NCBI GenBank assembly: GCA_964017195.1
Contig: OZ024887.1
Coordinates: 60,504,811-60,568,810 of the forward strand
Direction of reading: 5' to 3'
DNA from: Siderastrea radians
Taxonomy: Eukaryota > Cnidaria > Anthozoa > Scleractinia > Rhizangiidae
Length of the DNA: 64,000 bases
Shown piece after piece: positions 58,452 to 64,000 of this stretch. Numbering within the stretch: the first letter of the stretch is position 1; every line of letters starts with the position of its first letter. Both the position numbers and the translations under genes were made by a program. A model generated the notes under the pieces. That model worked only from the letters and a program-made list of their open reading frames with translations, was not told the DNA's origin and searched no databases.

Positions 58452-58995
58452 CATAAGTTTATAATGCGCTTGTAACGTTTGTTGTTCTACGTTTCGAGAA
58501 TGTAAACATACAACGCTGTGACATGATAGGGAAATTGTTATTTCTACAAGCTAAGCGGGAACGGGGAATCGAGGAAAATATTTAAGCTTACTTTCAAGTT
58601 TACTTCTTCGTTATAACTCAAGACGATTGCCAAAGAACGTGATGAGGGAAACAGGACGATGTATTGTCGTAGGATCGCTGAATTTCACCGAGAACAGTTG
58701 CTATTTATAGATGAATCTGAGAAGTTCTGATTCATCTATAAATAGTAACTGTTCTCGGTGAAATTTAGCGATGACCCACGACGATACATCGCCCTATTTC
58801 GCTTATCACGTTCTTTGGTAATCACAGTGAGCTATAACGAAGAAGTTAACATGAAACTGTGCTTAAATATTTTCCTTGATATTTCCCCGTTCCCGCTTTA
58901 ATTTTATAAATAACGATTTTTCAGAATTTTCTTGCTAGCATGTCACAGCGTTAACATTCACGTAGAACAATAAACGTTATAAAGCGCTTATAGTG
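58452..58995. mobile_element. Foldback with ~270 bp inverted arms
   Basis: The arms meet around 58,722 (CAGAATTCT-like core AGATGAATC/GATTCATCT) and extend outward through GAACAGTTGCTATTTATAG, GACGATGTATTGTCG and CGCTGTGACATGATAG to about 58,452 and 58,995. Inner arms match well, outer arms with several differences. No target duplication established. Confidence 0.8.
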
Positions 58996-59519
58996 CATGA
59001 GCCAGAGGGGGTGAATGGTACCACTTAAGGGGACAAAGAGTGACGTACATTTTTGGAAAGCTCTTTACCCTTAGTAAAAGAATATATGTGATAGCATTTG
59101 CCAAAGTGTCATCTTCCATGATTTTTCAAGGGGGTTGGGTGAGTAAAATTTTTGGTCCTATACTGCACTTCCTGTTAATCATGAACTTCTACTGGCCTAT
59201 CCATCCAGGGTGCGGGGATTTATCTTCTGCAAAATAAGTATAAAACGACTCTTTTCTCTTTGCGATCCTGTGATGATAATTTTTTTTTGCACTGAAAAAG
59301 TTTTTATGAGCCTTCAGTCCGAGCCGCTGAACACTTTGCCTCATGGCATAGCCGCAAGTGGACTTGTTTCACGTAAGCTGGGGTTTCTCGTGAAGAAACC
59401 GTAAAAATGCATAACTTACCCTTCAGACGATTGAAGTGTGTAATGAAGAGATTCATTGCCTGAAATATCAGGCAATGTTTAAGTTAAGTAGAGGGTTAAA
59501 GGAAAGCTTTTTCTGGAAA

Positions 59520-60056
59520 AGAAACTTGAAAGCCACAGGCTTGCAACCACAGATATTACGAATGTCATTGACAAGTGTTCTGCTCACATCCGACGTTCCA
59601 TTACGGATATGAAGTATACCAAAGTATACCACCCCCATGGCCAATTCGTCGAGGACATGTTGTACCAGCCAATTTCCCAGTTCCAGAGTGCCTGGTCAGA
59701 TTCTTTACTGGAGTCCTCCTTGGCAACTGCACCGCAGCTAATCCGTCTACAAGAATACAGATGTTGGTCAACTCTTTCAGCCAAGATCTCATTTATGCAA
59801 CATCTGTGGCCAAAGCAAACCTCCTAAACACATTCTGTTGAGGTGAAAACTCTGACTGAAAATGTAGAATTAATACAAATGCTGAACAGACTCAGACATG
59901 GTGTGTCCTACTGTCAGCTCGAAAAAAAATTACACAGCTTTGTGCCTTCAGAAGATGGCAGCAAACTTAAATCAGAAGGTGGTTCTTCCAGGGACTATTC
60001 AACCTACCTAATGTGTTCCCCAGCCTGGCATGGGATAACATGAGAGGACGGATAAA
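59520..60056 (+). pseudogene. Decayed plus-strand ORF of unknown family
   Basis: Conceptual reading across at least three frames gives ATDITNVIDKCSAHIRRSITD, then a block with YHPHGQFVEDML, then LVNSFSQDLIYATSVAKAN (59,575-59,841 frame), VKTLTENVELIQMLNRLRHGVSYCQLE and a final PSLAWDNM. The blocks look like one former protein rather than chance. They resemble, from memory only, repeated uncharacterised ORFs of cnidarian genomes. Frame changes and stops make it non-functional. Its nature (mobile element or host retrocopy) is not known. Confidence 0.35.
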
Positions 60057-61093
60057 GCGTTAACTGTAAGTATCGTTTCACGCAGAGATTTTTTCGGCTT
60101 TTCTTGGGAAAGTGTGAAAATCTGTTTAACTGTTGGTAATCAAGCTATCATCGCTTCTTAATGAAGCCACGGTGAATATTGTAAAATGACACTATGTTCT
60201 GAATGAAGGACGTAAAGTTCTGGTTTTCGTCGAAACGTGATTCCCTGAAATAAATAAAAGACTGAATTTTGTGACATTCCGCCACGAGTAAGTTGTACAC
60301 AGTCTTTCACCCCTTGGCTAGCCGACAAAATTGTTTTCGAAGGCAAAGCTGTGTTCGATTTCGATCAATTTATGCTCGTTATTTATCCTCCTACTATTCG
60401 TGGCGGCTAACAAAGCCTAAATCAAGGAGTATCAGAGGAAGCGATCTAAGACCATCTAATGTCTCTCAATAATTCACGCGGATTTCCGTCCATCCTGTTA
60501 GTAAACTTTTCGATTTTGTATACAGCGGGTAAAACTAAGCTCTCCAAGAATGGAAAGAAAAAAAATGAGGTTCTTTGATATCCTGTCACAATCAACCAAA
60601 AAATGGACCAGCGTCTCTGGCTTTACTACATAGCGAGCGTTAAAAACCGCCTGCCGCGAGAAAACGTGCCTCGCTTTTGCACTGAGCCGACAACAACGAG
60701 TGTGTAATTGTGCGCCCCAAAATGTGCCACTGTACAATCTCTACAGGAATTATTGTCACAAGCTGCGTGTATTCCTTTTCAGCTGATAAGATTTTCTCAC
60801 TATTTCGAAAAGTTCAGTTTTCAGTATCTTATTTTATTTATTTATTTATTTTGCAATGTCTCCTTTTTCTAGTTTCTCCGAAAGTTCTAAATACGTACTG
60901 TATCGCATCAACCGGTACGGACGAAACGCGATTTGTGCTTGTTCAGCGTATGCCTGTATAAATGTCTGAATATTCTCGCGCGAGTTTTAAAAGACTCAGT
61001 CAATGCGTCTGCGATTCTCGTCACTTTCTGCAGTTGCAAGTTTGTACCGTATTCTTAGATTTTATGAAAAATGTTTCCCTTCCACAAATCATT
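60057..61093. other. Non-coding stretch
   Basis: No gene recognised. It contains a short (TTTA)n run at about 60,833-60,852. Confidence 0.45.
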
Positions 61094-61103
61094 TAACTGA
61101 ATT

Positions 61104-61266
61104 AGACTACGAGCAGTCGATCTTTCCGCTCAGGGATAGTCGAGGAAAACGAACAAGCGAGCGAGCGAGTACGAAGTCGCCTGCAGCGTTGAAACGTGAC
61201 GCGCCTGTCGAGCCGCTAGTGTAGTGAGACTATCCCTGAGCGGAAAGAGAGACTGCTCGTAGTCTG
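61104..61266. mobile_element. 163 bp MITE with 10 bp target duplication
   Basis: Ends AGACTACGAGCAGTC...TTTCCGCTCAGGGATAGTC and the reverse complement give a TIR of about 38 bp with few mismatches. The flanks TAACTGAATT (61,094-61,103 and 61,267-61,276) are identical. The core holds GAGCGAGCGAGTACGAAGTCG. Confidence 0.88.
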
Positions 61267-61990
61267 TAACTGAATTTTAAAAACGTATACTGCACGTGAC
61301 GAACCCTCTTTGATGCATGTATATTCGTAACATAAGCCTTCAAATGTAGTTCTTTCCGATCCTGTTATTGAGCAAGCGGGAAACATCTCCTGCAAGACTT
61401 TTATCACTGCTTTACTGACAACGAAAAGTGCACGATGAAGACGAGCAGCCGTGAGGAAAAAATGTGGAGGCGAGAGTCAGTGGATTTCTAATTCCCTTTG
61501 AGTCCTTCCCCCTCCCCTCCCTGTCGGTTTTTGGCAACTTGCAAACCAAATATTTCTTGACTTTTATCCAAACATTTTCTTGAAAAGTGCTGGGACTAGG
61601 GTCATTGAACACACCATACTGGGTGGGTTCCCAAATGAACCCACCGGGTTTCAACTTCTTTTATTTACTTTGACACAGTTTTCACTACCTAGCTCTGCCA
61701 TGACGTTAAGGCAGGACAAAGTTCAAAACAATCAGGTATGATAAACTAAAACCAAACCAATTACAGGATGCAGATAATTAAATGAACCAGTGAGAGCTCG
61801 TAGCAAATACGTGTGACCAGTGCTAAGCGTGGAAAAAACGTTCAAAGGCGAAACAAATTGGTTGTCATTGTTTTCAGCCATAGCCTTCTCGCTCTCTTCT
61901 CGGCCGGGTCATATTTGTTGTTGTTCTGTTTTTCTTGTGTGTTTTTTTGTTTTTGTTTTTACTAACTGCCCTTGGTGTAGCGACATTTAT
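61267..61990. other. Non-coding stretch
   Basis: No gene recognised. Ends in GT/T-rich sequence that starts the following repeat region. Confidence 0.4.
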
Positions 61991-62790
61991 TTCTCGTGAC
62001 AGTAGCAAACAAAAGCTCGCAAAAGATGTGTCATCTTGGCAGCCCCGCTAATAAAAGATGTGTCATCTTAAGAGCAGGAATGGTTGCCACCGTCACAAAG
62101 AAATAAATATTCTTGCGGGGATTGACTTTCAACCAGGGATTCAACACTTTTTTTCCTTTTTTTTTTTGTTTCTCGTGACAGCAGCAAACACAAGCTGGCA
62201 AAAGATGTGTCATCTTGGCAGCCCCGCTAATAAAAGATGTGTCATCTTAAGAGCAGGAATGGTTGCCACCGTCAAAAAGAAACAAATATTCTTGCGCTGA
62301 TTGAGTTTCAACCAGGGTTTCAACTCTTTCTTTCTTTTTTTCTTTTTTTTTTTCTTTCTCAAACTTCATTGCTATGAGAAGTGAGAAGACTATGGCTCGG
62401 GTTGATCATATATTTCGCTAAAAGCTGCTTTCCGACTTAAGGTCGCTGCTTTGAACTTTTTCAATATTTCTTTGTTTATTTTGCCAGTTCGAGTTTTGGT
62501 TATGCAGGCCGCTCTCGTCCTTAACTCTACTTACTAAGGCCGGGTAGGCTGACAAATTCTTTCAAGAAAATATCTGAGCACAAAGGCTTTGTAACCATAG
62601 CTTTCATTTCTTTTTCACGGCCGGGTCATTATTATCATATGTTTGTTTGTTGTTGTTGTTGCTTTTTTTGGTTTTTATCAACTGCTATTTATTTCTTGTG
62701 ACAACAGCAACACAAACTGGCAAAAGATGTGACATCTTGGCAGCCCTGCTAGTGAAAGATGAGTCATCTTAAGAGCAGGAATGGCAGCTC
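61991..62790. repeat. Repeated ~180 bp unit with paired AAGATG-TGT-CATCTT hairpins
   Basis: Two tandem units (about 61,991-62,170 and 62,171-62,345) and a partial third (about 62,693-62,785). Each carries TCGTGACAGnAGCAAACA, AAAAGATGTGTCATCTTGGCAGCCCCGCTAATAAAAGATGTGTCATCTTAAGAGCAGGAATGG-type sequence (two small inverted repeats), and a T/C-rich run. A wider duplication includes CGGCCGGGTCAT (about 61,901 and 62,619). Confidence 0.8.
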
Positions 62791-64000
62791 TTCCATAATT
62801 TTACTCAAACATTACTGCTGTAAGAGCTGAGAAGACTCGTAATGTTACTCAGAGGGATTGGCCTGTATTAACTAAGTTATGGACTGGCAAAATGAACATC
62901 GCAGTAACTGAAATTTCAAATATCTTTCCATGAATCAGAGTTAGTAAGTGGCAAAAATACTGTCAACTTAGTGGACAGTCGTTCTAACAAAAGAGGTGCC
63001 TCTTCCATCGTCTGACTTGTTTAATAGACCGAAAAAGCAAAGCCGATTTCAAACATTACTGATTTCCTCTGATTCCTTACTTAGCATCTTACTGCAACCA
63101 GACCTTGTAAACAAATTAATGTGGATTAGCTGAAATTAATTTTAATAAATGAATTTGGTATCCAACTTGTCATACAATGCTGTTTTGTGTTTGTTCGAAC
63201 CACACAAATCCCGCCAAAAAATTACAGTGCTTTTATTGAGCACTGATCGAAGCCGAACCAAAATATTGGCGAGAAAAATCTGGCATGTAATTCCTGCAAC
63301 TTCACGTTTGTTATAAGCAATGATTTATAGTTGTAATGAGGCGACGAAATCTTAAATGCAACCAAGGCATATCTGAGATAAATAACAACGCTGTTGAATT
63401 CAGTGAATCGCAGATCGAACGCGTGGGGTCGCCTCTCACATACCGGACACATGGCTTTGTTCAGTTCTTGTAGCCCTCTAATATTTTCCCATGCCGACAA
63501 GACTACTGAGATAGCAGCTGCAATTATACCGGTAATGATTTTGCACGGCTTACATACAGATTCAACTTACCATAGTCCACTACGCGAGACTTTTGTAAAG
63601 GACATCAGGGAAGATTTTTCTAATCTTGTTCACTGTAATCTAGCCGGCTTGAATTTATCCCATTGTTTGATACCAAACGAAAACAAAATGTCGATTCCCA
63701 GACTTCCAGGATAACGTCAATCTAATCACATGGCTTTTAGGCTTCGGAAACGTGTGCATTGACGGTATTGGAAGGAAAAAAAACCCACTGAAATCAGCGT
63801 TAAACAACCATTTGTGACATCGCATCGTTTCTCAAGAAAATGAAACCAGAAACTGCAAGAAAACACTTCACTGATCCTTTTCGTTACTGGCATCCGGTGA
63901 CAAATAATAATGTACAAAAATTAAAAGTCCTCCTGGTCGCGCTCATGGTGGAAGGTTTATTCTTGGCGAAAGTCCATCGTGGAGTTTTCTTCTCAAATGC
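62791..64000. other. Non-coding stretch to the window end
   Basis: Short open frames only (for example 63,394-63,714 plus); none has a recognisable domain. A partial exon of a gene beyond the window cannot be excluded. Confidence 0.4.

Noticed and set aside
62058..62300. 80-codon frame over the ~180 bp repeats
   Set aside because: It spans repeat units with T/C homopolymers; repetitive and without a domain.
63394..63714. 106-codon plus frame near the window end
   Set aside because: No recognisable domain or splice-site support. It could be a partial exon but cannot be backed from this window.

Overview
The window looks like nuclear DNA of a cnidarian, most likely an anthozoan such as a stony coral. 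This is inferred from AT-rich sequence, single-exon rhodopsin-class GPCR genes in tandem, and a dense load of LINE, Penelope-like, DIRS-like and non-autonomous DNA elements. No database was searched, so the species is open.

The only convincing host genes are a minus-strand cluster of class A (rhodopsin-like) GPCRs with uninterrupted coding regions: copy A (11,030-11,950), copy B (25,361-26,281), a deletion-riddled pseudogene C (43,272-43,767), copy D (49,205-50,128) and copy E (52,762-53,685). They lie in tandem duplicated blocks. A, B and C share an ~11 kb unit (A ~9,425-23,620, B ~23,620-34,550, C ~34,550-48,925 with insertions and deletions). D and E share a ~3.5 kb unit (D ~48,926-52,465, E ~52,466-55,180). 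A second weaker candidate, a 63/64-residue secreted peptide, occurs once in unit A and once in unit B, inside a TIR-bounded mobile element.

Because the units are paralogous, they serve as empty-site controls for one another and expose several insertions. Three large elements are flanked by TTAA: 19,498-22,695, 35,118-42,585 and 45,296-48,813. A nested 0.9 kb foldback (38,456-39,342) is also TTAA-flanked, and all begin TTAA(A/G)GTG. Other elements have 9-10 bp target duplications: 3,478-5,478, 7,184-8,547, 43,884-45,074 and 61,104-61,266. The 35,118-42,585 insertion is a nest: it holds a DIRS-like retrotransposon (about 35,575-41,366, with inverted termini, an internal complementary region, and RT/RNase H and tyrosine recombinase remnants), itself carrying further elements.

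Layout: 1-1,517 broken LINE; 1,520-9,424 repeats, a minisatellite-bearing TIR element, a Penelope-like RT fragment and a 1.36 kb TIR element; 9,425-55,180 GPCR cluster with insertions; 55,181-64,000 mostly non-coding, with a G/C-tract MITE, a long foldback, a decayed ORF, a 163 bp MITE and a repeated ~180 bp unit. No tRNA, rRNA or CRISPR was seen. All copy comparisons were made by eye.
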